DNA of 64,000 nt from Cruoricaptor ignavus (GCF_900141665.1 NZ_FQYI01000002.1:248001-312000), one strand, 5' to 3'. Numbered from the stretch's first letter, positions 17,095 to 25,349 are shown. Notes: generated by a model not told the origin, from the letters alone. Program-made: numbers and translations.

Positions 17095-17121
17095 ATAAAA
17101 AATCCCGGCAGCCCCGGGATT
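17095..17121 (-). terminator. Terminator between the permease gene and frr
   Basis: Eight-pair stem AATCCCGG/CCGGGATT with a five-base loop. On the minus strand it is followed by a T-rich run, which suits the end of frr. It may also stop the convergent permease transcript. Confidence 0.8.
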
Positions 17122-17142
17122 GAAAATTGTTTTTGTCCTAAA

Positions 17143-17697
17143 TCAGACTTTCATAATTTCTGCCTCCTTTACCTTATACTGATCGTCGGCAAGTTTCACA
17201 TATTTATCCGTAAGCTCCTGAATTTCAGCCTCTACATCCTTTATTGTGTCTTCGGACACGCCATCCAGCTTTTTCAGTTCCTTCATACCTTCCTGGCGGG
17301 CGTTGCGTACCGTCACCTTCGTTTGCTCCGTTTCTGCTTTTGCCTGTTTAGCCAGCTCCCGCCTGCGTTCTTCCGTCAAAGGCGGCACATTCAGGATAAT
17401 GGTATCGCCGTTGTTGCTCGGTGCAAATCCTAGATTCGAAATGATAATCGCCTTCTCGATCGCGTTGATCGCCGATCTGTCCCACGGCTGTATGGATAGC
17501 GTCATCGCATCCGGTACGGATACATTCGCAACCTGGTTCAGCGGGGTCGGCGCGCCGTAGTATTCCACCATCACATCCTGCACCATTGCGGAGGAAGCCC
17601 TGCCTGCGCGTATCTTCTGGAATGCGTGTTCCAAGTGCTTCATCGCTGCTTCCATCTCCTGCTTCACGCTGTCCGTTATAAGTTCTAAATCTTCCAT
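17143..17697 (-). CDS. frr: Ribosome recycling factor
   Basis: Splits the post-termination ribosome together with EF-G. At 184 residues it has the standard length. Family landmarks are present: HLEHAFQKIRAGRASSAMVQDVMVEYYGAPTPLNQVANVSVPDA, IQPWDRSAINAIEKAI, and the C-terminal helix LTDKYVKLADDQYKVKEAEIMKV. It lies downstream of pyrH on the same strand, a widely conserved order, but the 100-base gap contains its own -7 box and a tandem repeat, so separate transcription is possible. Confidence 0.97.
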   Translation of the reverse strand: MEDLELITDSVKQEMEAAMKHLEHAFQKIRAGRASSAMVQDVMVEYYGAPTPLNQVANVSVPDAMTLSIQPWDRSAINAIEKAIIISNLGFAPSNNGDTIILNVPPLTEERRRELAKQAKAETEQTKVTVRNARQEGMKELKKLDGVSEDTIKDVEAEIQELTDKYVKLADDQYKVKEAEIMKV

Positions 17698-17706
17698 TGC
17701 TATAAT

Positions 17707-17734
17707 TGATAAATGATTACTGATAAATGATTTC
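17707..17734. repeat. Tandem repeat of a 14-base unit (TGATAAATGATTAC)
   Basis: Two adjacent copies, TGATAAATGATTAC and TGATAAATGATTTC, lie in the frr leader, and a related word (TTGATAAAAATCGATGATT) follows at about 17762. Similar TGATAA/TGATT words occur before the alanine dehydrogenase gene. Function unknown. Confidence 0.6.
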
Positions 17735-17746
17735 GGCTAAAAAGAC

Positions 17747-17754
17747 CAAAAGTA
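17747..17754 (-). promoter_or_regulatory. -7 promoter box (TACTTTTG) for frr
   Basis: TAnnTTTG match on the minus strand, 49 bases before the frr ATG, in the gap between pyrH and frr. Confidence 0.4.
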
Positions 17755-17797
17755 CTGACAATTGATAAAAATCGATGATTCCCGATCAAAAATCACC

Positions 17798-18505
17798 TCA
17801 TCCGTTAACCAAAGTTCCCACATCCTCGCCCTGCACCACACGGAGAAGATTGCCTTTTTTGTTCATATCGAAAACGATGATCGGCAGGTTATTTTCGTGG
17901 CTAAGCGTAAAGGCCGTCATATCCATTACTTTCAGATTCTTTTCAAAAACCTCGCTGAACTTCAGTAGCTGGTAGCGTATCGCGGAGGCATTCTTCTCCG
18001 GATCGCTGTCGTAGATGCCGTCCACACGCGTACCCTTCAGGATCACATCCGCACCTATCTCTATGGCGCGGAGCGTAGCCGCGGTATCAGTGGTAAAATA
18101 GGGATTCCCGGTGCCTGCGCCGAAGATCACCACCCTGCCCTTCTCCAGGTGGCGCACGGCCCTTCTTTTGATGAAGGGTTCTGCCACCTTATCCATCTCT
18201 ATGGCGGACTGCAGCCTGGTTTTTACGCCTAAATCTTCCAGCGCACCCTGCAGCGCCATACTGTTTATTACCGTTGCCAGCATCCCCATATAGTCGCCCT
18301 GCACCCTGTCCATACCTCTGGCAGCAGCTGCAAGCCCGCGGAAAATATTCCCTCCGCCGATGACGATTGCCACCTCGCATCCCTCATCCACCACCGCCTT
18401 TATTTCCTGGGCATACTCGTTCAGCCTGGCATCATCGATGCCGTACTGCTGCTCGCCCATTAGGGCCTCACCACTAAGTTTCAGAAGGATCCGTTTGTAT
18501 TTCAT
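17798..18505 (-). CDS. pyrH: Uridylate kinase (UMP kinase)
   Basis: Phosphorylates UMP to UDP in pyrimidine synthesis. The 235-residue protein belongs to the amino-acid kinase superfamily: [12 protein letters not shown] at the N-terminus, [13 protein letters not shown], the [16 protein letters not shown] helix, and [39 protein letters not shown]. The end matches the family. A -7 box lies 17 bases upstream, predicting a short leader. It precedes frr, as in many bacteria. Confidence 0.97.
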   Translation of the reverse strand: MKYKRILLKLSGEALMGEQQYGIDDARLNEYAQEIKAVVDEGCEVAIVIGGGNIFRGLAAAARGMDRVQGDYMGMLATVINSMALQGALEDLGVKTRLQSAIEMDKVAEPFIKRRAVRHLEKGRVVIFGAGTGNPYFTTDTAATLRAIEIGADVILKGTRVDGIYDSDPEKNASAIRYQLLKFSEVFEKNLKVMDMTAFTLSHENNLPIIVFDMNKKGNLLRVVQGEDVGTLVNG

Positions 18506-18522
18506 CGTTCCAGATTTTCGTG

Positions 18523-18530
18523 CAAATATA
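18523..18530 (-). promoter_or_regulatory. -7 promoter box (TATATTTG) for pyrH
   Basis: TAnnTTTG match on the minus strand, 17 bases before the pyrH ATG, in the divergent region shared with porQ. Confidence 0.5.
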
Positions 18531-18587
18531 ATGATTTAAGGTAAAAAATCTAAGCAATTCCGTGCTGCTGTTTAAGTTTAAAAAAAT

Positions 18588-18595
18588 TAATTTTG
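18588..18595 (+). promoter_or_regulatory. -7 promoter box (TAATTTTG) for porQ-cmk
   Basis: Exact TAnnTTTG match 19 bases before the porQ ATG. Confidence 0.5.
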
Positions 18596-18614
18596 TAGCC
18601 CTGGAATATTTAAA

Positions 18615-19610
18615 ATGATCAGAAACGCGTTTCTGCTTTTTTCAGTCTTAATGCCTGCCCTGCTGCTTGCTCAGTCCGGCGAGCGCGTATTCCCCTTCCT
18701 TGGCATCGCGGTTTCTCCGAGGCAGGCTGCGCTGGGCGGGGACGCGGTCTCGGTGAGGGATTACGATGTGAATTTTGCAGCAGTAAATCCCTCGCTGATG
18801 AACCTGGAAATGCATGGCAGAGTCTCGATGAACTACGGCTCCTACCTCGCCGGTTCCAGCTATGGTACGGCAGCCTTCGTGCGAGATCTGGAGCAGGGCC
18901 ACCTGATCTCTGCTCAGGTGCGCTATCTGGACTACGGCCGGATGGCGCGCACGGACGAATTTGGCAATACCCTGGGAGAATTTTCCGCCAGTGATGCCCT
19001 GGCTGGTATCGGCTACGCTTATCAGTTTGAGGAGGATTGGACGATTGGCGGAAGCGTAAATTTTATAACTTCAAAAATCGACAACTACACATCTATGGCG
19101 GTGGCGGGCACCGGCGCCATCACCTACAGCGTGAAGGAATGGCAATCCTCCATATCCCTTGTAGCGAGGAATTTTGGCTATCAGTTTAAAACTTATGACG
19201 GGAAGCGGGAGCGCCTCCCCCTGCGTGTGGATCTTGGGTATACGCAAATTCTCCCGGAGTTTCCTGCGGCAATCACCGTTACCGCGCACGATTTACAGAA
19301 ATTCGATACCTCCTCGGAGTACGATGTAAACGGGAAAAAAGTAGGTTTCGGCAGAAAGCTGGCAGATCATTTCTCCATTGGAGCAGAACTCTTCCCGAAA
19401 TCAGGCTTCAATATGCGCTTCGGATATAATCCTAAGCGCGGAAATGAACTTGCGGTGGAGGACCAGCGCTCATTTGCGGGCATCTCTGCGGGGTTCGGGG
19501 TGCGTATCGCCGGCTTCAGGTTCGACTATGCCCATGTCCGCTACCACAACGCTGCGAATATGAACTTTTTTGGTTTAATGCTGGATGTCTCCGGCAGCAG
19601 ACATTATTAA
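18615..19610 (+). CDS. porQ: Type IX secretion system protein PorQ
   Basis: A 331-residue outer-membrane beta-barrel with a signal peptide (from MIRNAFLLF to LLAQ). PorQ belongs to the type IX attachment complex with PorU, PorV and PorZ, which anchors exported proteins to the cell surface. The fold is recognisable from the early FPFLGIAVSPRQAALGGDAVSVRDYDVNFAAVNPSLMN (shared by the PorV/PorQ superfamily), the glycine- and aromatic-rich barrel strands, and a late FRFDYAHVRYHNAANMNFFGL. The gene precedes cmk by two bases, a pairing I recall from flavobacteria. It matches the presence of a sorting-domain protein at 5816. Confidence 0.88.
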   Translation: MIRNAFLLFSVLMPALLLAQSGERVFPFLGIAVSPRQAALGGDAVSVRDYDVNFAAVNPSLMNLEMHGRVSMNYGSYLAGSSYGTAAFVRDLEQGHLISAQVRYLDYGRMARTDEFGNTLGEFSASDALAGIGYAYQFEEDWTIGGSVNFITSKIDNYTSMAVAGTGAITYSVKEWQSSISLVARNFGYQFKTYDGKRERLPLRVDLGYTQILPEFPAAITVTAHDLQKFDTSSEYDVNGKKVGFGRKLADHFSIGAELFPKSGFNMRFGYNPKRGNELAVEDQRSFAGISAGFGVRIAGFRFDYAHVRYHNAANMNFFGLMLDVSGSRHY

Positions 19611-19612
19611 CA

Positions 19613-20281
19613 ATGAAAAAGAAACCTGTCATCGCCATAGACGGCTACTCCTCCACCGGGAAAAGCTCCATTTCAAAAATTGTAGCCCAGCGGCTCGGGC
19701 TGCTCCACCTAGATACCGGCGCGCTCTACCGCGGCATTACGCTGTATGGATTGCAGCAGCACCTTGCTAATGGCGAGCTGGATATTTTGGCATTAACGGA
19801 AAATTTAGCTCAAATACATTTAAAACTTACAAAAATTGGGGATGGTCTGCATCTATACCTCAACGGGCGGGATGTAAGCAGAGAGATCCGGGAGCCGCGA
19901 ATATCAGCTTGGGTAAGCCTTGTGGCCAAAGAACCCGCGATCCGCAGTTTCCTTTTGGGTCTTCAGCGCGAAATCGCTGAAGGTGGCGGCGTGATACTGG
20001 ACGGCAGAGACATCGGAACCGTGGTGCTACCAGATGCAGACTACAAATTTTTTATGACGGCAAGCATCCCCGAGCGTACCAGGAGGCGCTATCTGGAGCT
20101 GCAGGCGGGCGGCGCCGATGTAACCCTAGAGGAAGTACAGCAAAATCTCCTCCTTCGTGATAAGCTGGACAGCGAGCGTAATACAGCGCCATTGATAAAA
20201 GCCCCGGATGCCATCGAAATAGATAATACCGGACTGACGCGCGAGGAGACGGCAGAGCTTATCATTTCACATTTGGTTTAA
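19613..20281 (+). CDS. cmk: (d)CMP kinase (cytidylate kinase)
   Basis: Phosphorylates CMP and dCMP to the diphosphates. It has 222 residues. The P-loop is GYSSTGKSSISK, followed by DTGALYRGITLYGL (substrate site) and the later LDGRDIGTVVLPDADYKFFMTASIPERTRRR, which is diagnostic of cytidylate kinases. Translation starts two bases after the porQ stop, so the two are one operon. Confidence 0.96.
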   Translation: MKKKPVIAIDGYSSTGKSSISKIVAQRLGLLHLDTGALYRGITLYGLQQHLANGELDILALTENLAQIHLKLTKIGDGLHLYLNGRDVSREIREPRISAWVSLVAKEPAIRSFLLGLQREIAEGGGVILDGRDIGTVVLPDADYKFFMTASIPERTRRRYLELQAGGADVTLEEVQQNLLLRDKLDSERNTAPLIKAPDAIEIDNTGLTREETAELIISHLV

Positions 20282-20373
20282 AAGAATTTTTAAAGTAAAT
20301 TTAACACAATATCAATTAAAATGGCATCATCATTGCAATTGATTCATCAATAACAACCTAAAATTATAGAACA

Positions 20374-20853
20374 ATGAGACATCAAAAAAACAACAAGGCG
20401 GGAGGATTTCTTGCGGGACTTCTTACAGGTGCTGCAGCAGGTGTAATTCTTGGAATTCTTTATGCTCCGGAAGAAGGTTCTGAAACAAGAAGAAAAATCG
20501 CCGACAAGGCTGAGGATCTTGCAGACCAAGCGGCTGATAAGTACAACGATTTTGCTGGAAATGTAAAAGATAGCTACGAAAACGCTAAAGATAAGGTGGA
20601 AGACGCCGCGGACGACCTGAAAGACAGAGCTGAGAACGCTTACGGAGAGGCTAAGGATAAAGCTGAGGGCCTTGCAGACAGAGCGAAAGACGCATACGGC
20701 AATGTAAAAGAGGATGTAAAAAATGCGGCTGAGGATGTGAAAGATAAAGCTGAAGACAAATTTGCAGACGCAAAACGCGAAGCACAGGAGGCTGGCAACG
20801 CACTTGCGGATGCTGCTAAGGATGCGAAAGATGATGTGAAAAACAACTTCTAA
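20374..20853 (+). CDS. YtxH domain protein with LEA-like 11-residue repeats
   Basis: A 159-residue protein. Residues 1-43 are the YtxH type: a basic start, a glycine- and alanine-rich membrane segment (about 10-30), then the LYAPEEGSETRRKI motif. Residues 44-153 divide without gaps into ten 11-residue units rich in A, D, E and K (for example DSYENAKDKVE and NAYGEAKDKAE), the period of group 3 LEA proteins. These would form long amphipathic helices that protect membranes or proteins during drying, freezing or osmotic stress; this is inferred from the repeat. A terminator separates it from the next gene, so abundance may differ within the cluster. Confidence 0.85.
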   Translation: MRHQKNNKAGGFLAGLLTGAAAGVILGILYAPEEGSETRRKIADKAEDLADQAADKYNDFAGNVKDSYENAKDKVEDAADDLKDRAENAYGEAKDKAEGLADRAKDAYGNVKEDVKNAAEDVKDKAEDKFADAKREAQEAGNALADAAKDAKDDVKNNF

Positions 20854-20874
20854 AATTTTTCTTCCAAATATTTT

Positions 20875-20907
20875 AAAGGAACTTAGTTCATAAGTTCCTT
20901 TTTTTTT
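20875..20907 (+). terminator. Terminator of the YtxH/LEA-like gene
   Basis: Ten-pair stem AAGGAACTTA/TAAGTTCCTT with a five-base loop, then a run of T. The T-run merges into TAACTTTA, a near -7 box for the next gene. Confidence 0.9.
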
Positions 20908-20929
20908 AACTTTACAAAAATTTGAAACT

Positions 20930-21235
20930 ATGCTGGATTTATTGAAGCAGTACGGTTCCAAAAGGCTTGAACTTTTGAAAATGGAAGGCATCGACAAAGG
21001 GTCTTCCGTGGCCGGCTGGGCACTCATTTTGGCTACGGCTGCGTTTTTCGGGTTGTTTTTTATCATTATCCTGAACATAGGCCTCGGCTTTGCGCTAGGC
21101 TATTGGGTAGGCAATTTTGCATATGGTTTTCTAATACTTGCCGGAATTTATCTGCTCATCATTCTTCTGCTATTCGCACTGAATAAAGCCATCCGAAATG
21201 CGGTTGCGAATAAAATCATTAAAGCTATAAATTAA
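20930..21235 (+). CDS. Phage-holin-family (DUF1469-like) membrane protein
   Basis: A 101-residue inner-membrane protein with a short charged N-terminus (MLDLLKQYGSKRLELLKMEGIDKG) and two long hydrophobic helices (ALILATAAFFGLFFIIILNIGLGFALGYWVG and FAYGFLILAGIYLLIILLLFAL), then a basic tail. This is the layout of the Phage_holin_3_6/DUF1469 family. Despite the name it is a chromosomal protein of general bacteria and no phage genes are near. It lies between a YtxH protein and a coiled-coil membrane protein, a cluster linked to envelope stress, and probably acts in the membrane. Its exact function is unknown. Confidence 0.8.
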   Translation: MLDLLKQYGSKRLELLKMEGIDKGSSVAGWALILATAAFFGLFFIIILNIGLGFALGYWVGNFAYGFLILAGIYLLIILLLFALNKAIRNAVANKIIKAIN

Positions 21236-21240
21236 ACGCT

Positions 21241-21732
21241 ATGGCAGTGAAATATAATAACATAAAGGAACTACGCCAGAAAAAAGCCCTCCTGAAAAAG
21301 GAAATTGACGATCTTCAGGATCTTATAACTTTTAAAGACACCAAGCAGAGCCTCAGCGTGATGACGAGAGGTGCTTCTGATCAGTACCTTACGAAGGAGA
21401 TGACGCCGGAAGGTGAAAAACTGACTGTACAGACCAAGCCGCTTATGCAGCATATCGGGGATACGGTGACAGGCAAGGCGCAGACCAATTCGATAATAAA
21501 ATTTGATAACACAGGTACTAAAGAAGTGACAAAACAGAATCTACTAAAACTTGGGGCGCTGGCAATCGCGGGTTTTGCCACGAAGAAAATCATTAAAAGC
21601 AGAGGCTTTAAAAACCGGATAATGGGCATCATACTGGTATACTTCGGCCCGAAAATCGCCAAGGTGCTTCTGGACAAACTAGAAGAGTATCAGAAGAATA
21701 AAAGTGTGAACAGCGTGGAAAAACTTATCTAA
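21241..21732 (+). CDS. Hypothetical protein with N-terminal coiled coil, downstream of the holin-like gene
   Basis: A 163-residue protein that I do not recognise. Residues about 8-30 (KELRQKKALLKKEIDDLQDLI) form a short coiled coil. The middle is hydrophilic with no known motif. A moderately hydrophobic stretch follows (LLKLGALAIAGFATKK), then a membrane-like segment (IMGIILVYFGPKIAKVLL). It begins five bases after the holin-like gene, so it is in the same operon, and it probably sits on the inner membrane. Its end overlaps the convergent ApbE gene by eight bases. Confidence 0.75.
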   Translation: MAVKYNNIKELRQKKALLKKEIDDLQDLITFKDTKQSLSVMTRGASDQYLTKEMTPEGEKLTVQTKPLMQHIGDTVTGKAQTNSIIKFDNTGTKEVTKQNLLKLGALAIAGFATKKIIKSRGFKNRIMGIILVYFGPKIAKVLLDKLEEYQKNKSVNSVEKLI

Positions 21733-22741
21733 GTTTTTCCTTTTCTTTCCTATTTACGCTGGAAATTCTGCCTTTTTCGTCAATCAAAATTGCGGAATAT
21801 TCCGGATACTTTCGGATCAAACTGCTACCGGCCTTCTTACCCAGCACCATCGCTGAAGTGGAAAGGCCGTTAGCAAATTCCGTACTGGGGCCTACAACCG
21901 TAACGCTCACCATACCCTTCGCCGGCCAGCCTGTCTTTGGGTTGATGATATGAGAATACCTTACCCCGGAAAACTCTACGAATTTTTCATAATCTCCGGA
22001 AGTAGCGATGGACAGATCATTCGCTCTGAAAACCCTGATGACCTTTCGGTTCTTTGCAGGATTCTGGAGCCCTATGCTCCACGGAGAACCATTCGGCTGG
22101 GAGCCCCACGCCGCTATATCGCCAGAGGCATTTATAATTCCTCCAGGTACGCCCATCCGCTTCAGTAGATTTCGGGCACGGTCTGCAGCGTAAGATTTTC
22201 CGGTAGCGCCGAAACCGATTTTCATCCCAATTTTTTTTAAGAAAATGGTAGAATTAGCACTATCCAGAATGATATTTCTATAATCCACATTCTTTACGGA
22301 ATTTTTAATCATGCGCTCGTCGGGGAGTTTCTCCATACTCCCGTCAAATTTCCAAACCTTATCCATTGCAGCAGTGCTGATATCAAAGGCTCCATTCGAA
22401 ATTTTTGAGAAAAAAACCGCCCTTTTTGTCAGTTCAAAAACCTCCTGCGAAACCCGCACCGGAGCGATGCCTGCCATACGGTTGACCTCAGAGATTTCCG
22501 TGCCCTGCCGCCATTCAGAAATCTGGTTTTCGATGCGGGCGATCTCTGCAATGGCAGCGGCTATTGCCAAGTTGGCCGCCGAAGTATCTTTTTCTACCAC
22601 CGTAATTTCAAAATGGCTGCCCATAAGCTGCAATGTTTCTTTGGAAACAACCTGAGCGAAAGCAAACTGGACTTTTATCATAAGTCCGAGGAGAAAAATC
22701 AGCTTAAATTTAATAGCAGTCGGAAACAATTTGGCCAGCAT
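21725..22741 (-). CDS. apbE: FAD:protein FMN transferase (ApbE)
   Basis: Transfers FMN from FAD to a threonine or serine of a target protein in the periplasm, giving a covalent phosphoester flavin. About 338 residues from the ATG at 22741, with a signal sequence (KFKLIFLLGLMIKVQFAFAQ). Family motifs are MGSHFEITV near the start, FDISTAAMDKVWKF, KIGFGATGKSYAADRA, GIINASGDIAAWG, ATSGDYEKF and SHIINPKTG. It overlaps the end of the PepSY flavoreductase gene by 32 bases, so the two are translationally linked. The likely substrate is the DUF2271 protein of the same operon, which carries a TGAS motif. An in-frame TTG at 22756 is a less likely start. Confidence 0.93.
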   Translation of the reverse strand: MLAKLFPTAIKFKLIFLLGLMIKVQFAFAQVVSKETLQLMGSHFEITVVEKDTSAANLAIAAAIAEIARIENQISEWRQGTEISEVNRMAGIAPVRVSQEVFELTKRAVFFSKISNGAFDISTAAMDKVWKFDGSMEKLPDERMIKNSVKNVDYRNIILDSANSTIFLKKIGMKIGFGATGKSYAADRARNLLKRMGVPGGIINASGDIAAWGSQPNGSPWSIGLQNPAKNRKVIRVFRANDLSIATSGDYEKFVEFSGVRYSHIINPKTGWPAKGMVSVTVVGPSTEFANGLSTSAMVLGKKAGSSLIRKYPEYSAILIDEKGRISSVNRKEKEKLR

Positions 22742-24875
22742 TTTTATAAAATTCAAAATCTTTTCCCGTACTTTCCAATATTCCTTTCATTACTTCCACG
22801 GAATCGCGGTACATAGCAAGGCTGCCACAAAGCATTACGACGCCGCCAGATTCAAGAACCCGCCTAAGCATCAAAGAATTTTGATTCATCAGGTCGGTAA
22901 CGCGGCGCGGATTGCCGCCCCGAGATATTGCCACTTCGGACATTTTGACATTTGAAAATCTACGCGGCAGGCTTTTCATTAATTCGGAAAGCTCGCTTTC
23001 AAAACGAAAACCGCATAGGATGCTTATTTCTTGATGGGGGCTAGATTCATTCAGCATACCAAGGAAAGGGGCTGCTCCCGTGCCGTTGGCAATCATCACC
23101 ACTTCCGGTACGGCGGGATCGAGGCGGAAATTCTTGTTTTCCAGAATTTTCCCTGAAAAATAATCACCGGCACGGAGGCCGCAAAGTAAGCCGGAACCTA
23201 TACCATCCTTGTAATGTTTTACCAAAATCTGCGCATCCCCGGATTGGCTGCTTCCTAAGGAGTAGAACCGCTCTTTGCCCTGAGGGTAAATGCCTAGCAA
23301 ATCTCCAGAGCGGAATGCTGCAGTAGGCTTGAAGCGTATGCAATGTGTAGAATTCTTTTCGTCAATAAGAATATTTTCTGTAATCATAAAGCTCTCAACT
23401 TTCTGATTTTCAAATCGATAATACTCTGCGGCATGGGCAAGCGGAATACCGGACTGCTCAGCCCAATATTGCGCCCATTTTGAAAATTCCGTATAGTTTT
23501 TCTCATTAATTTTATACAACGGAAGCAGCTGGGCCCAATGTGCGCCTTTAATCCAACCAAAAACGCTCTCAGCATATCCGCAAAATTTTGGGTAAGATGC
23601 AGAGCCGAAGCCTACCACGGAAACTAAAATTTTATGGTTTTGGTTGATTTGCTCCAGCCGGTCTTTAAACTTTAGCGCATTCTGTGGAGCCTCGCCGTCG
23701 CCGGAAGTGGCTGTGAAAATAAGTAAATGTTTCGCAGCTGTGAACTCTGCGTAATCATCCAGATTTAAAACTGTTGATTTAATTTTTTTAGAGGCAAACT
23801 GCTGATGTATTTTTTGGGCAAACTGAAATGTTGTCCCGTTTTCAGATCCCACTAAAATGATAATTTCCGCCACGGACGGCTCAAACTCGTTTTTAATTTT
23901 CTTCCAGCTGCGCCGGTACCAAATTGCAAAACCGGACCAAATGAAAATTGGAATTCCAAGCGATGCCAAGCCTAAAACAACAGACCAGGCTGCGCTGCTA
24001 TTGCCGGTATGCAGTATCTTTAGAAAAACCTCAACATTTTTTCGGAAGGGTTCCCTGTGCTCTTCAAGGACGGTGCCCGTGCGCGGGCTGAGCAGCAACA
24101 TCTTCTCTGGGAGTATGATTTTAAAATGCTCCTCGGGATCCTCCGCGTCCAGCGGGAACTGGATTTTCTGCACCTCCCCTAGTTTTATTTTTCTCAAAAC
24201 TGGAAATTCGGCTACGGAAACAGGTGAGCCAGCTTCAGGGTTTTTTGATACCCGCACCTCCGATTCGGGAATCAGGTTAAAGCGGAATAGGCAGAGAACA
24301 GTGCCGGAAACTGCGGAAATAAGCAGTGGGATACTAAAAATACGGGAAGCAAGAATGTGTAAAAACTGCGCAGGGAATTCTGTCCTTATTTTGGAAATAG
24401 GTTTCAGCCAGCCGCCATTGCGCTTCGCCAAAAGTACACTGCCAGAGATGATTATAAGCACCAGCAAGAACGCAAAAATACCGGCGATGGCTCTGCCGGT
24501 TTCGTGGAGGAAGAAGGATCGGTGCAGCGTTTTTACTTGGCTAATGAAGTGCGTCTCTCCTCCGGATTCTGATATTTTTTCTCCTGTTTTCGGGTTTATA
24601 TTAAAGCGCTCTTCATTTCCCTCCTCATCGAAAATCTGCAGCTCAGTATATCCAGCATCACTTCTTTTCAGCTCCAAAATGTCGGGATATTTTTCCTGAA
24701 GCCGTGCTATTACTTCTGAAAGCGGCTCCTCTGTAGAACTTTCCGCGCCGCTTCTAATCCGCTGCCAAGCTGAATCTGCAGCAAGTATTGCCCCGGTCAC
24801 GGAAATCACGAGCAAAAAAGCTGACGAAAATACCGCCAGCAGTAGATGCGAGATGCGCCAGATTTTCTTCGTCAC
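22710..24875 (-). CDS. PepSY-domain transmembrane flavoreductase (flavodoxin, FAD and NAD(P) domains)
   Basis: A 721-residue inner-membrane protein. The N-terminal half is PepSY_TM-like: helices near 10-35, 125-150, 170-200 and 305-330 around two periplasmic loops, with histidines by the helices (ISHLLL, LHRSFFLHETGRA, FLHILASR, LKILHTGN) that could hold heme. Then come a flavodoxin domain (about 345-480, IIILVGSENGTTFQFA, TATSGDGEAP), an FAD domain (RFYSLGSS) and an NAD(P) domain (VVMIANGTGAAPFLGML, VVMLCGSLAMYRDSV). It should move electrons from NAD(P)H through FAD and FMN across the membrane. Its start abuts the DUF2271 stop and it overlaps apbE, so it belongs to a flavinylation operon. 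Confidence 0.88.
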   Translation of the reverse strand: MTKKIWRISHLLLAVFSSAFLLVISVTGAILAADSAWQRIRSGAESSTEEPLSEVIARLQEKYPDILELKRSDAGYTELQIFDEEGNEERFNINPKTGEKISESGGETHFISQVKTLHRSFFLHETGRAIAGIFAFLLVLIIISGSVLLAKRNGGWLKPISKIRTEFPAQFLHILASRIFSIPLLISAVSGTVLCLFRFNLIPESEVRVSKNPEAGSPVSVAEFPVLRKIKLGEVQKIQFPLDAEDPEEHFKIILPEKMLLLSPRTGTVLEEHREPFRKNVEVFLKILHTGNSSAAWSVVLGLASLGIPIFIWSGFAIWYRRSWKKIKNEFEPSVAEIIILVGSENGTTFQFAQKIHQQFASKKIKSTVLNLDDYAEFTAAKHLLIFTATSGDGEAPQNALKFKDRLEQINQNHKILVSVVGFGSASYPKFCGYAESVFGWIKGAHWAQLLPLYKINEKNYTEFSKWAQYWAEQSGIPLAHAAEYYRFENQKVESFMITENILIDEKNSTHCIRFKPTAAFRSGDLLGIYPQGKERFYSLGSSQSGDAQILVKHYKDGIGSGLLCGLRAGDYFSGKILENKNFRLDPAVPEVVMIANGTGAAPFLGMLNESSPHQEISILCGFRFESELSELMKSLPRRFSNVKMSEVAISRGGNPRRVTDLMNQNSLMLRRVLESGGVVMLCGSLAMYRDSVEVMKGILESTGKDFEFYKNAGQIVSDCY

Positions 24876-25349
24876 CTACTGAATTCGGGAAAGTTTCACA
24901 TAACGGATGTAGCCCTTGCCCTCCGTTTTCGTACTTATGGCCTCGGTAGCCAGCGGGATTTCAGCATCTATGGCGTGGTATTCCCGGTCTTCCACAGCGG
25001 TTTCAAAACGCAGCCTGTAGCCCTTGTTCAGCCAGGAATCCGGGATGTCAAAAGTTTTCACCGCGCGGTCCCCGCCTGATACCGATGCGCCTGTGATCGC
25101 GCTCAGCTGCTCAGGTTTCACCTTCTGCGCCTTATTCCACTCTTTCAGGTTTTTATACCATTTTTTTTCAGGTCCCAGCACGGCGAGTGTTTTGCGGTAA
25201 TTGCCTTTAGCATCCACTACAGATGCCACAATATACGCGCCTTCGCCGCTGTAGTTCGTCATCTGGATGAGGCAGCGATATTTTTGGGCGGATACCGAGA
25301 TACCCGAAATTAACAAAAAAAGGAAGCTAATTCTTGCAAAATGTTTCAT
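24876..25349 (-). CDS. DUF2271 domain protein with a predicted covalent-FMN site
   Basis: A 157-residue exported protein with a signal peptide (from MKHFARISFLF to SVSAQ). DUF2271 is linked in the literature to ApbE flavinylation systems. Residues 83-89 read S-A-I-T-G-A-S, the form of the ApbE target (S/T-G-A-T/S), so S89 is the probable FMN attachment residue. The gene lies between the ankyrin and PepSY flavoreductase genes with no gaps, and apbE follows. The protein is therefore the likely periplasmic one- or two-electron carrier fed by the flavoreductase. The terminal acceptor is unknown. Confidence 0.85.
   Translation of the reverse strand: MKHFARISFLFLLISGISVSAQKYRCLIQMTNYSGEGAYIVASVVDAKGNYRKTLAVLGPEKKWYKNLKEWNKAQKVKPEQLSAITGASVSGGDRAVKTFDIPDSWLNKGYRLRFETAVEDREYHAIDAEIPLATEAISTKTEGKGYIRYVKLSRIQ

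Noticed and set aside
20347-21078. Minus-strand open frame of 243 codons rich in F, S and V
   Set aside because: It is antisense to the YtxH and holin-like genes. Its composition is explained by the repetitive A/K/D/E codons of the LEA-like repeats read backward.
20930-21235. Holin-like gene as a sign of a prophage
   Set aside because: No phage structural, integrase or lysis genes are near; the family is a common chromosomal membrane protein in bacteria.
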